From: Parcubacteria group bacterium GW2011_GWA2_36_10
GTDB lineage: Bacteria > Patescibacteriota > Patescibacteriia > UBA1558 > GWA2-36-10
NCBI GenBank assembly: GCA_000991205.1
Contig: LBRC01000024.1
Location: 1-29,533, forward strand
DNA length: 29,533 nucleotides
Direction of reading: 5' to 3'
Below are positions 16,460 to 23,082 of the stretch, one piece after another. A program made the position numbers and the translations under genes. The notes beneath the pieces were generated by a model. The model saw nothing but the letters and a program-made list of their open reading frames with translations. It was not told the DNA's origin and searched no databases. Each line of letters opens with the position of its first letter. Within the stretch, counting starts at the first letter, position 1.

Positions 16460-17064
16460 ATGAAATATAAAATTTTATTTTTTGCGATTTTTATTTTAGC
16501 CTTTAGCACTCAAGTAGCTAGCAGTCGGGCAGCTGTGAATAGGGAAAGCAATTTGTTTCTGATTTTTATCAGATTGATAGTAATTCCGATAGTAATGATT
16601 ATGATTTAAGCTTGGTTTATAAAGTAGATGATTTTAGTTCTAAAAATATTTATTTGTATAATCAAGAGCTGAATACTTGGCAGATTATAGCTGGCTATAA
16701 TGATGTTAAAGAAAGATTTATTAGCACTAGTTTGCTTGGGCAAGGGCAGAGTATTATTTTAGCAGTTTTTGCTGATTATCAAGCTCATGATGGTATAGCT
16801 AGCTACTACAATCAAAGTCGTTATAAAGCTTTTAATTATAAAAACGGTAATTTTGCTGCTTCTCGAGATTATCCCAAAGGCACAAAATTAAAAGTGACAA
16901 GATTAAAAACCGGTAAATCAATTATCGTCACTGTCAATGATTATGGTCCAGAATTAAAAACTAATCGTCTGATCGATTTAGATACTTATGCTTTTAAACA
17001 ACTCGGCTCTCTAGGGGCAGGTTTAATATATGTCAAAGTAGAACCATATGATCAAAGTAAATAA
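16460..17064 (+). CDS. RlpA-like double-psi beta-barrel protein, frameshifted
   Basis: The ATG at 16460 opens a frame with a signal peptide (MKYKILFFAIFILAFSTQVA) that ends at a TAA at 16607 after 49 codons. The rest of the protein lies in another frame, open from 16543 to the stop at 17064. A single missing base between about 16543 and 16567 would join them into a protein of about 200 residues. The C-terminal part is an RlpA-type domain: GIASYYNQS, FAASRDYPKGTKLKVT, VTVNDYGPE, RLIDLDTYAFKQLG, YVKVEP. RlpA proteins act on septal peptidoglycan. The His of the usual TAAH motif is replaced by Ser here. It overlaps ftsE by 17 bases. It may be a pseudogene, a sequencing error or a true recoding event. 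Confidence 0.8.
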
Positions 17065-17728
17065 TTTAAGTAAAACTTACACGCCACACATTCATGCTTT
17101 AAGAGATCTTGATTTTCATATCAAGCCAGGTGAATTTGTGTCAGTGGTTGGCCAAAGTGGTTCTGGTAAATCGACTTTAATCAGAATGATTATCGCTGAA
17201 GAAAGGGCCACTAAAGGCGAGGTGATAGTCGGTGGCTGGGATATTACGAATATTAAAAATAAAGAAATACCGACTTTACGTCGGCAACTAGGGGTAATTT
17301 TTCAAGATTTTAAATTATTACCAAAAAAAACTGTTTTTGAAAATATTGCTTTTGCCATGGAGGCTTGTGGCTTTGCCAATGATGAAATAGATAAAACTGT
17401 TAAACAAATGATTGCCTTAGTGGGCTTAAAGGGAAAAGAAAATAGATATCCACATCAATTATCTGGTGGTGAACAGCAACGTGTCGCTATCGCTCGTAGT
17501 TTAGTACATAAGCCAAAGCTATTGGTGGCTGATGAGCCAACTGGTAATCTAGACTCGATTAATACTCGAGAAATTATTGATTTATTAAAGAAAATAAATG
17601 ATTTAGGCACCACTATTGTCTTGGTGACTCATAACAGAGATGTGGTAAATAGTCTCAAGAGCCGTGTTTTGACTTTGGAAAATGGAGCTTTGATTTCTGA
17701 TCAAGCTCAAGGTCGTTATTTGCTATAA
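17048..17728 (+). CDS. ftsE: Cell division ATP-binding protein FtsE
   Basis: ATPase partner of FtsX; the complex sits at the division site and activates peptidoglycan hydrolases outside the membrane. The 226 residues are typical. Walker A is GQSGSGKS (35-42), Q-loop Gln86 in FQDFKLLP, signature LSGGEQQRVAIARSL (138-152), Walker B LLVADEPTGNLD (158-169) and switch His195. FQDFKLL and TVFENIAFAM are typical of FtsE. The start overlaps the end of the RlpA-like gene, so the two are translationally coupled. ftsX follows after a palindrome. Confidence 0.95.
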   Translation: MIKVNNLSKTYTPHIHALRDLDFHIKPGEFVSVVGQSGSGKSTLIRMIIAEERATKGEVIVGGWDITNIKNKEIPTLRRQLGVIFQDFKLLPKKTVFENIAFAMEACGFANDEIDKTVKQMIALVGLKGKENRYPHQLSGGEQQRVAIARSLVHKPKLLVADEPTGNLDSINTREIIDLLKKINDLGTTIVLVTHNRDVVNSLKSRVLTLENGALISDQAQGRYLL

Positions 17729-17741
17729 TTAATATTTTACT

Positions 17742-17779
17742 ATGCCGTTATTTTCCCCGCGGACGCGGGGAAAAGGCAT
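17742..17779. repeat. GC-rich palindrome between ftsE and ftsX
   Basis: Perfect ten-pair stem TTTTCCCCGC, loop GGAC (17751-17774). An outer ATGCC/GGCAT pair extends it with one bulge. No T run follows, so it is unlikely to stop transcription fully; it may tune the ftsE to ftsX ratio. Member of the dispersed palindrome family. Confidence 0.7.
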
Positions 17780-17800
17780 CTGTAAGTTAAGAAAAAATTT

Positions 17801-18718
17801 ATGCGCAGTTTTTTAAGAGTAATTAAATTCGCTATCCAAGGTTTTTTTAGAAACTTTTGGCTATCCATCGTGACCGTGACGATGATGTTGATGGCTTTAT
17901 TTTCTACTACCATGTTATTGAGTATTGATTATCTTAAAACTGCAACTATCGAAGGTGTAAATAAAAAAGTAGATATCTTAGTATCTTTAAAACCAAAGCT
18001 CGAGCAAGCCAAAGTAGAATGGTTAGTAGCTGAACTCAAAGCTGACCCTGATGTTCAGAAAGTGACTATCATTACACCAGAAGAAAATCGAGCTTTATAT
18101 GAACAATCAAATTTAAGTGACAAAGCAAAAAAAGTACTAGAAGTTTTTGGAGAAAACGAAAATCCATTTTCTTATTCTTTGGCTATTCAGGCCCATGATT
18201 TATCACAGTATCAAAATATTTTGACTTTTGTTTCTAACGATAAGTATAAAGATCTTGTGGATAGTAGTGATTTTAATGACTATGATGCTTTTGTCAATAA
18301 AATTGATGGTTTTGCTAAAGTGATAAATAAATACAGTTGGTATGTGATTTTAGCTTTTTTATTAATTTCTATTATAGTTATTTTCAATACTATTCGTATC
18401 AGTATTTATAGTCGACAAAGTGAAGTGACGGTGATGAAATTAGTTGGTGCGAGTAATTCTTTTATTCGTTGGCCATTTTTATTAGAAGGTGTGCTATACG
18501 CCCTAGTTAGTATTTTGCTTTTATTAGCCCTTGTTTATCCATTATTAAATTTGCTTCAACCATCTTTGACAAATTATTTTCAAGATGCCAGTGTGATTAA
18601 TATCCAACAATATTTTCAAGCTAATTTTTGGTTAATTTTTGGAGGACAATTTTTAGCACTAGCGATAATTAACATGATCAGTACCTCTATAGCCGTCAGA
18701 CGATATTTGAAAGTTTAA
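17801..18718 (+). CDS. ftsX: Cell division permease-like protein FtsX
   Basis: Membrane partner of FtsE. The 305 residues contain a short basic N-terminus, a first transmembrane helix (about 18-45), a large extracytoplasmic domain (about 46-175) that in this family contacts peptidoglycan hydrolases or their activators, and three more helices (about 180-200, 225-250, 275-298). Family marks are VTMMLMALFSTTMLL in helix 1, NTIRISIYSRQSEVTVMKLVGASNSFIRWPFLLEG between helices 2 and 3 (given here only to place the coupling loop), and AVRRYLKV at the end. It follows ftsE after 72 bases and is the last gene of the operon. Confidence 0.94.
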   Translation: MRSFLRVIKFAIQGFFRNFWLSIVTVTMMLMALFSTTMLLSIDYLKTATIEGVNKKVDILVSLKPKLEQAKVEWLVAELKADPDVQKVTIITPEENRALYEQSNLSDKAKKVLEVFGENENPFSYSLAIQAHDLSQYQNILTFVSNDKYKDLVDSSDFNDYDAFVNKIDGFAKVINKYSWYVILAFLLISIIVIFNTIRISIYSRQSEVTVMKLVGASNSFIRWPFLLEGVLYALVSILLLLALVYPLLNLLQPSLTNYFQDASVINIQQYFQANFWLIFGGQFLALAIINMISTSIAVRRYLKV

Positions 18719-18747
18719 ATAAATTTTTGTCTAATATTTATCAAATA

Positions 18748-18777
18748 AAAATCCCCCGGCATACGCCGGGGGTTTTT
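18748..18777. terminator. Bidirectional terminator between ftsX and rpmA
   Basis: CCCCCGGC (18753-18760) pairs with GCCGGGGG (18765-18772) around ATAC, flanked by A run and T run. It serves ftsX rightward and rpmA leftward. It is built on the same CCCCGG-type core as the other intergenic palindromes. Confidence 0.85.
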
Positions 18778-18789
18778 AAAGAGTAAAAT

Positions 18790-19074
18790 TTATTTAGCTT
18801 GAGGCATGATATCGATAAATCTGGTCTCTTTTAGTGAACCATCAAATTTTCTTTTTTTGAGTGATCTAAATTTAATGATGCCAGCAATTTGAGCAAATAA
18901 AGTATCATCTTTGCCTTTTAAGACATTTAAACCAGGGTGAAATTTACTACCTCTTTGGCGTACTAAAATATTGCCAGCTTTAGCAATTTGTCCGGCGAAT
19001 AATTTGACGCCTAATCTTTTACTTACGGAATCACGGCCTAAACTAGTGGATCCGCCTGCTTTCTTATGGGCCAT
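18790..19074 (-). CDS. rpmA: 50S ribosomal protein bL27
   Basis: Large-subunit protein whose N-terminal tail reaches the peptidyl transferase centre. The 94 residues begin MAHKKAGGSTSLGRDS, the mature-type start without the cleavable extension seen in Firmicutes, then RLGVKLFAGQIAKAGNILVRQRG and KFHPGLNV, all diagnostic. It stands alone here rather than next to rplU, which is not in the window. There is no Shine-Dalgarno sequence. The promoter is TTGACA-17-TATGAT with a leader of about 28 bases. Confidence 0.97.
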   Translation of the reverse strand: MAHKKAGGSTSLGRDSVSKRLGVKLFAGQIAKAGNILVRQRGSKFHPGLNVLKGKDDTLFAQIAGIIKFRSLKKRKFDGSLKETRFIDIMPQAK

Positions 19075-19109
19075 ATAGTTTGAATTATTTAACTTATAAA
19101 ACTTCCAAT

Positions 19110-19138
19110 ATCATAGCTAATTTTTAGGGTTTTGTCAA
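19110..19138 (-). promoter_or_regulatory. Sigma-70 promoter of rpmA
   Basis: Read leftward: TTGACA (19138-19133), 17-base spacer, TATGAT (19115-19110). It has the same hexamers and spacing as the promoter of the porin-like gene. Confidence 0.8.
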
Positions 19139-19140
19139 TT

Positions 19141-19180
19141 CCTCCCCGTGTCATCCCCGCGTAGGCGGGGAACGGGGAGG
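19141..19180. repeat. Nested GC-rich palindrome, REP-like
   Basis: Two stacked perfect stems: CCTCCCCGT with ACGGGGAGG outside, TCCCCGC with GCGGGGA inside, loop GTAG, with GTCA as a one-sided bulge. It lies just behind the rpmA promoter and upstream of the next rightward gene. The inner unit resembles palindromes of the TCATCCCCGC type found dispersed in other bacteria. Confidence 0.8.
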
Positions 19181-19208
19181 AATATGTCAGGCCTCAATGT
19201 GAAAAGTG

Positions 19209-19217
19209 TGCTATAAT
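19209..19217 (+). promoter_or_regulatory. Extended -10 promoter of the lipoprotein gene
   Basis: TGCTATAAT, an extended -10, with no good -35 upstream. The same nine bases occur before pyrG. AAAGGA lies five bases before the ATG at 19239. Confidence 0.65.
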
Positions 19218-19238
19218 ACAGATAATTAAAGGATTTCT

Positions 19239-19823
19239 ATGAAAAAAACTTTATATTTATTAACTTTATTAGCACTTTTTAGCTTAACAGCTTGTGGGCA
19301 AGTAAAGACTACAAATTTAGCTAAAAAAGCAGATATTCAGCCAACAGCGCTTAAAAATACAGCTAAAATAGAGGAGACAGTGCCTAATTTTGGTAACGGC
19401 TTATTTTACTTTGCTTATGGCTCAAATATGAGTTTAGCTAGGATGACCGAGCGCTGTGGTCAAGATAATTTTGTGGATTTGGGTAAGGCTCAATTACCTG
19501 GCTATAGCTTTTATTTTTATGGCCGTGGTTATGCTAATATCAGACCAATGGCCAGTCAAACTATAGAGGGTGTGCTATTTCAGGTCAAAGATGCATGTTT
19601 AAAAAGTTTAGACCAAGTAGAGGGTTATCCAAATACTTATCAAAGGCAAGCTGTTAAAATAGATTGGAAAAACACAAATGTCTTAGCGCAAGTTTATATT
19701 GTCGAAAAAGATCAAACAATGGGTACGCCGACAGCTGAGTATTATCAGATAGTTTTAAGTGGAGCACAAGAGCATAATTTATCTGACAGTTACATTAATC
19801 AAATAAAAGCTCTAGCAGAATAA
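19239..19823 (+). CDS. Lipoprotein with gamma-glutamylcyclotransferase-like domain
   Basis: A 194-residue protein with a lipoprotein signal: MKK, a hydrophobic run, then the lipobox LTAC with Cys19 as the acylation site. After a linker, residues 55-165 match the GGCT/AIG2 fold: FAYGSNM (58-64, the substrate-binding loop YGSN), an arginine-rich segment, VLFQV, and LDQVEGYPNTYQRQAV with Glu128 in the position of the catalytic acid. Cytosolic members cleave gamma-glutamyl amino acids to 5-oxoproline; a surface lipoprotein form is unusual. The N-terminal and catalytic features are seen directly; the substrate is unknown. It is a single-gene unit with its own extended -10 promoter and good ribosome binding site, converging on lexA. 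Confidence 0.85.
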   Translation: MKKTLYLLTLLALFSLTACGQVKTTNLAKKADIQPTALKNTAKIEETVPNFGNGLFYFAYGSNMSLARMTERCGQDNFVDLGKAQLPGYSFYFYGRGYANIRPMASQTIEGVLFQVKDACLKSLDQVEGYPNTYQRQAVKIDWKNTNVLAQVYIVEKDQTMGTPTAEYYQIVLSGAQEHNLSDSYINQIKALAE

Positions 19824-19861
19824 TTTTTGATCATCAAACTATTTTTTTCGCCGATAAGGCG

Positions 19862-19888
19862 ACCGCCCTGTGGGCGGTTTACTTTTTT
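19862..19888 (+). terminator. Probable terminator of the lipoprotein gene
   Basis: Seven-pair GC-rich stem with a three-base loop (TGT), followed by TTACTTTTTTCT, 39 bases past the stop codon. Confidence 0.65.
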
Positions 19889-20151
19889 CTGTTGTTCTAG
19901 TAATTTTTGGTAAGTTTTTACGAAATTGACATGATTTAAGATGGGCAGGCTTCGAAGCCAGCTCTTGATTCTTCTTTTTTGCATAAAGTTTCTATTTATT
20001 CCCTCCGCCTACGGCGGAGGAAAATTTGTTAGTATTTTTTGTTACTTTTTAGGAGTAAAATTTGTTAGTTTATTCAGCGCTTATAAGCGGCAAATTTTTT
20101 TGTATTTTATTTATAATTCCCTGAGGGGAAGTTTTTATTATTTGTTTCTGG

Positions 20152-20176
20152 TATTCCCCGCCGTAGGCGGGGAATA
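20152..20176. repeat. GC-rich palindrome downstream of lexA
   Basis: Perfect 11-pair stem, loop GTA, 13 bases past the lexA stop codon on the leftward strand. Same CCCCGCC/GGCGGGG core as at 14011 and 20894. Probably the lexA 3' end. Confidence 0.75.
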
Positions 20177-20188
20177 GCTAAAGAATGT

Positions 20189-20791
20189 TTATGTAAATTT
20201 TCTTAAGACTGCGCGGACTATACCTTGGATAGCAGGATTTTTAGCATAGATAGGTTTCATAGTATGGTTAGCTGGTTGCAGGCGAATGCGATCTTTTTCT
20301 CGATAATATTTTTTGAGAGTAGCGTAAGTGTTATCTAGTAAGGCGACAACCACATCGCCATTTTGAGGGTAAAAGTTTCTTTCCACTATTACATAGTCGC
20401 CATCTAAAATACCTTCTTCAATCATTGACTCACCTTTGACCTTCAAAACATAGCTATTTTCATCATGGACGAAGTCTCGGGGCACAGTCAGTGTTTCTCT
20501 GTTCTCAATGGCTTCAATTGGCTCTCCAGCGGTGATTAAACCCACAAGTGGCAGTTCGATAGCTTGGCCGAATCTTTGGATGGTGGTGAGCTCCAGCGAG
20601 CGAGCAGCATTGTGGCTAGTAGAGATCAGGCCCTTGTCTTCTAGGGCTTTGACATGCTCATGGACGGTGGCGGTGGAGGATAGGCCAAAGTAATCGGCAA
20701 TTTCTCGATAGCTAGGTGCGTAGTCATTAGTTTGGATAAACTGACTGATGAAATCTAGGATTTCTTTTTGTTTTTTTGTTAGATGTGGCAT
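20189..20791 (-). CDS. lexA: LexA-type SOS repressor
   Basis: Repressor of DNA-damage genes that cleaves itself when stimulated by RecA filaments. The 200 residues start MPHLTKKQKEIL and carry a winged helix (SYREIADYFGLSSTATVHEH, about 27-46, then VKALEDKGLI), a linker, the Ala88-Gly89 cleavage site in GLITAGEPI, the catalytic Ser122 in KGESMIEEGILDGD and Lys160 in YATLKKYY. All key residues are intact. I rejected a TTG start 17 codons upstream because that codon lies inside the predicted -35. The promoter carries a GAAC-type repeat between -35 and -10, so self-repression is likely. Confidence 0.96.
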   Translation of the reverse strand: MPHLTKKQKEILDFISQFIQTNDYAPSYREIADYFGLSSTATVHEHVKALEDKGLISTSHNAARSLELTTIQRFGQAIELPLVGLITAGEPIEAIENRETLTVPRDFVHDENSYVLKVKGESMIEEGILDGDYVIVERNFYPQNGDVVVALLDNTYATLKKYYREKDRIRLQPANHTMKPIYAKNPAIQGIVRAVLRKFT

Positions 20792-20812
20792 ATATTTATT
20801 TCTTATAGATTT

Positions 20813-20842
20813 ATTATATACCGAACAAAAACCGAATGTCAA
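20813..20842 (-). promoter_or_regulatory. lexA promoter with probable LexA operator in the spacer
   Basis: Read leftward: TTGACA (20842-20837), 18-base spacer, TATAAT (20818-20813). On the plus strand the spacer holds GAAC (20823-20826), seven bases, GAAT (20834-20837), a direct repeat like the GTTC-N7-GTTC LexA sites of alphaproteobacteria and unlike the palindromic sites of E. coli or Bacillus. The position would block RNA polymerase. Confidence 0.65.
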
Positions 20843-20893
20843 GAGATCATCTGTGGATAACTCAAAATAGCTATTTTTTGTGAATCTTTTGTG

Positions 20894-20926
20894 GTCAAAA
20901 TCCCCGCCATTGGCGGGGATTTTGAC
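20894..20926. repeat. Perfect 15-pair GC-rich palindrome
   Basis: GTCAAAATCCCCGCC, loop ATT, then the exact complement. It lies between the divergent lexA and coiled-coil genes, so it is not at a gene 3' end, which argues against a simple terminator role for the whole family. Confidence 0.8.
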
Positions 20927-20977
20927 ACGCGTAAATAATTATTATATTATTGATTTACTAATAATTAATTTTTTAGT

Positions 20978-21244
20978 ATGAAGAAAAGTGATTTAAAACA
21001 AATAGCTGATCTGATTGATGATCGTTTGGATCAAAGATTAGGAGAGTTAGAAAAGAGATTGGATAAAAGGTTTGACCAAAGACTTGATCAAACAGAAGAG
21101 AGAATTATGACTTCAGTTAAAACTGAAATCGATCGTCTAGATTCCAGATTAGACGAAGTAGTGATTGAGCTAAAGAAAAAGCCCGATCGTTATGAAGTGT
21201 TTGACTGGACAGAGAAAAGAATCGCACAGTTGAAATTTAATTAA
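20978..21244 (+). CDS. Small coiled-coil protein, 88 residues
   Basis: Almost entirely helical and highly charged, with recurring Arg-Leu-Asp/Glu units every three to four or seven residues through residues 10-65, then a short end containing DRYEVFDWTEKRIAQLKFN. No signal peptide or membrane segment. Such proteins are common as small coiled-coil genes in CPR genomes, but I recognise no family. It could be a trimeric or dimeric coiled coil. Codon use matches its neighbours. It stands divergent from lexA, with a perfect hairpin after it. Confidence 0.7.
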   Translation: MKKSDLKQIADLIDDRLDQRLGELEKRLDKRFDQRLDQTEERIMTSVKTEIDRLDSRLDEVVIELKKKPDRYEVFDWTEKRIAQLKFN

Positions 21245-21252
21245 AAGAGCTA

Positions 21253-21284
21253 TAAGAGACCTCCTCTGTCGCGGAGGTCTCTTA
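21253..21284 (+). terminator. Perfect 12-pair hairpin after the coiled-coil gene
   Basis: TAAGAGACCTCC and its complement around an eight-base loop, extended by AGCT/AGCT with a one-base bulge. No T run follows, so termination is uncertain. It also sits in the leader region of the HAD gene. Confidence 0.6.
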
Positions 21285-21313
21285 GCTGGAGTGAGTTATT
21301 TAAATAAAAAAAT

Positions 21314-21910
21314 ATGTTGAAAGCAATTATTTTTGATTTTGGTGGTGTATTTTCTGTAGAGGCAGATATTAAAAAATTTTTACAGAACAATGCTCTTAAA
21401 TTTAAGATAGATCCAGAAGAGGTAAATAAAGTGTCTTCAGCTATTTGGGCAGAAGCTAGACTTGGTAAAATAGACTCAAATATTTTTTGGCAAAAACTTG
21501 GTGAATTAGTTGGCATGGAAGAAATAGAGTTTAAAAAATATTTTATTGAAAACACTACTCTCATAGAACACGATCTTTATGATTTTGTAAAATATAATCT
21601 CAAAAACAAATATAAATTAGCGATACTTTCTAATCAAATAGAATCATGGCTAGAGACCGTTCTAGAAGAAAATGATTTTAGAGAAGTGTTTGATTTTGTT
21701 ATTACTTCATATAACACTGGCTTAGCTAAACCAGACATAGCGATATACCAAAAAGCTTTAGAAATTTTAAAGCTAAAAGCAGAGGAATGTTTATTTATCG
21801 ATGATTTGCCTCAAAATTTAGTTCCCGCCCAAGAGCTTGGTATGCAAACAATTTTGTTTGAAAATTATGAGCAATTTTTGGTAGATTTAAATAAAATTTT
21901 AAAAAATTAA
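21314..21910 (+). CDS. HAD-superfamily hydrolase, subfamily IA
   Basis: A 198-residue HAD phosphatase-like protein with a helical cap (about 15-85). Motif I is FDFGGVF with nucleophile Asp8; the second Asp is replaced by Gly, as in the DFGGV branch of the family. Motif II is LSNQ (Ser106), motif III Lys139 in GLAKPD, motif IV DD (163-164) in LFIDDLPQN. The DFGGV form with TSYNTGLAKPD resembles YihX-like sugar-phosphate phosphatases, but substrate cannot be told. No Shine-Dalgarno site before the ATG. It faces the convergent HD gene with only a 28-base gap and no obvious hairpin. Confidence 0.9.
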   Translation: MLKAIIFDFGGVFSVEADIKKFLQNNALKFKIDPEEVNKVSSAIWAEARLGKIDSNIFWQKLGELVGMEEIEFKKYFIENTTLIEHDLYDFVKYNLKNKYKLAILSNQIESWLETVLEENDFREVFDFVITSYNTGLAKPDIAIYQKALEILKLKAEECLFIDDLPQNLVPAQELGMQTILFENYEQFLVDLNKILKN

Positions 21911-21938
21911 ACTTTAGATATTTTAAGTAACTAAAACC

Positions 21939-22544
21939 CTATCTATTTTTGGAAGTCCAAATATTTTCCCACCATTCAGAAACTCTACTTTCCATTATTT
22001 CTTGGCCTAAAATTTTGGCAGATTCAGTTTTTAAATTTCTATATTGAACATTTGATCTTTCGTTATTGCCTTTGCCAGATAGCCAAATTTCTGCCTCTTT
22101 ATTGCCTTGATGGACATATTCTTTTAATAGCAATATTTGATCAATTAAGTCAGCGTCTTTGGCAATAATAGCTTCTTTGCTTTGTCTTACTTCGAATTCT
22201 TGATCAATAGTAAATAAATCATCAAAAGGCAGATCGCCTAATTGGTCTTTAGAAATTTCATCTTCAAATATTTTGACATATTTTTTGTGGACATAATTAT
22301 GGTCGCCACTTCTGACTTCTTTAGTGTCGTGCAAAAGTGCCATCATCACTGTTTTATATGGATCTGCTTGCTCTAGCTTAGCTAAAAACCAAGCAATCAA
22401 AGATACGCGATAAGAATGAGTAGCGATATTGTCCGATAAATCTTGGGCTAAAAGAGTTTGTTGGTGCATGCGAGGTAATTTTCTCATCGTGCCAATTTCA
22501 AATAAAAAATTGGCTATTCTTTTGTGCTTTTCATTATTTTCCAT
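21939..22544 (-). CDS. HD-domain phosphohydrolase, YfbR-like
   Basis: A 201-residue all-helical protein with HD-family metal ligands: His43 in IATHSYRV, His72-Asp73 in LLHDTKEVRSGD, with Glu76 and Asp81 completing the YfbR-type pocket, and Asp130 in AKDADLIDQ. This matches HD_3 proteins, several of which are 5'-deoxynucleotidases acting on dNMPs. A role in nucleotide clean-up is likely but inferred. It is the last gene of a leftward group, 65 bases after the HEPN-like gene. Helices near the end are Trp-rich (SEWWENIW). Confidence 0.85.
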   Translation of the reverse strand: MENNEKHKRIANFLFEIGTMRKLPRMHQQTLLAQDLSDNIATHSYRVSLIAWFLAKLEQADPYKTVMMALLHDTKEVRSGDHNYVHKKYVKIFEDEISKDQLGDLPFDDLFTIDQEFEVRQSKEAIIAKDADLIDQILLLKEYVHQGNKEAEIWLSGKGNNERSNVQYRNLKTESAKILGQEIMESRVSEWWENIWTSKNR

Positions 22545-22609
22545 AGTTTTTAATTAATCGTAAACCATTTTCCTTCGCTAATTACTTCAATTTTTCCATC
22601 AATTATTTT

Positions 22610-23077
22610 TTAAGCATATTTCCAACCTTCATCTTTGTATAATTTTTTAAATAGCGCATAAAGATCTTTGATGGCCTGATCAATTTCTTCATTTAATAGT
22701 GTAAATTTTTTCAAATTTACTGGTTCGGTTGTAGTTTTTAAACCATGGTTCTGTTTAGCAGTTGTTTTTAATCTTACTATATTTTTTGAATCTGATTCAG
22801 ATAAATAAACACTGTGTACTATTTTATTTCTTTCTTGTTCTAAAGAATTCAGTTTTTTGACTAGCTTATTTGCTTCTTTTAAGTCTTTTTCATTATTTAT
22901 TTTATATTTTAATAATGAATGAAATGCTTTAAGTAAATTTTGAAAAGACATTTCACAAGTTACAATAGTTCCTATTTTTGTGTCTTCTGAAATTAGCCGA
23001 GTTATAAAACAGGATAGGTATAATTCTAATAAGGAAAAATTACATGATATTTCACCAATTTTATTTGTAATTTTCAT
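22610..23077 (-). CDS. HEPN-like protein with RNxxxH motif
   Basis: A 155-residue helical protein. Residues 79-90 read LEQERNKIVHSV, giving Arg83-Asn84-x3-His88, the RNxxxH motif that forms the active site of many HEPN ribonucleases. Long helices before and after it (about 10-30, 45-80, 120-150) fit a HEPN four-helix bundle. HEPN proteins act in toxin-antitoxin, abortive infection and RNA processing; function here is unknown. The start lies five bases after the stop of the PEGA/propeller gene, so they are probably co-transcribed. No obvious nucleotidyltransferase (MNT) antitoxin is adjacent. The frame continues in protein-like form for 19 codons past the TAA stop. Confidence 0.65.
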   Translation of the reverse strand: MKITNKIGEISCNFSLLELYLSCFITRLISEDTKIGTIVTCEMSFQNLLKAFHSLLKYKINNEKDLKEANKLVKKLNSLEQERNKIVHSVYLSESDSKNIVRLKTTAKQNHGLKTTTEPVNLKKFTLLNEEIDQAIKDLYALFKKLYKDEGWKYA

Positions 23078-23082
23078 ATGGT

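Larger units (their letters stand above)
19824..20188. other. Gene-free hairpin-rich stretch between convergent genes
   Basis: No convincing gene. It holds at least seven short stems: CGCC/GGCG (19849-19861), ACCGCCC/GGGCGGT (19862-19878, then a T-rich tail), GGCTTCGAAGCC (19948-19959), CCTCCGCC/GGCGGAGG (20002-20020), CGCTTATAAGCG (20078-20089, then a T run), TTCCC/GGGAA (20117-20130, then T run) and TATTCCCCGCC/GGCGGGGAATA (20152-20176). A 13-base direct repeat, AAAATTTGTTAGT, occurs at 20021 and 20057. Some of these are probably terminators for the lipoprotein gene and lexA, but that does not explain the number. Confidence 0.75.

Noticed and set aside
19941..20177. 78-codon plus-strand open frame in the hairpin cluster
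   Set aside because: It runs through at least four palindromes, has no ribosome binding site, and its product is biased towards Phe, Tyr and Leu as expected from T-rich non-coding DNA.
20792..20842. Longer LexA start 17 codons upstream
   Set aside because: The TTG lies within the predicted -35 hexamer and the extra residues do not match the family; MPHLTKKQ is a normal LexA start.
20852..20860. Perfect DnaA-box match (TGTGGATAA) near lexA
   Set aside because: A single nine-base match is not surprising in this length of sequence, and no cluster of boxes or dnaA gene is nearby, so it is not called an origin.
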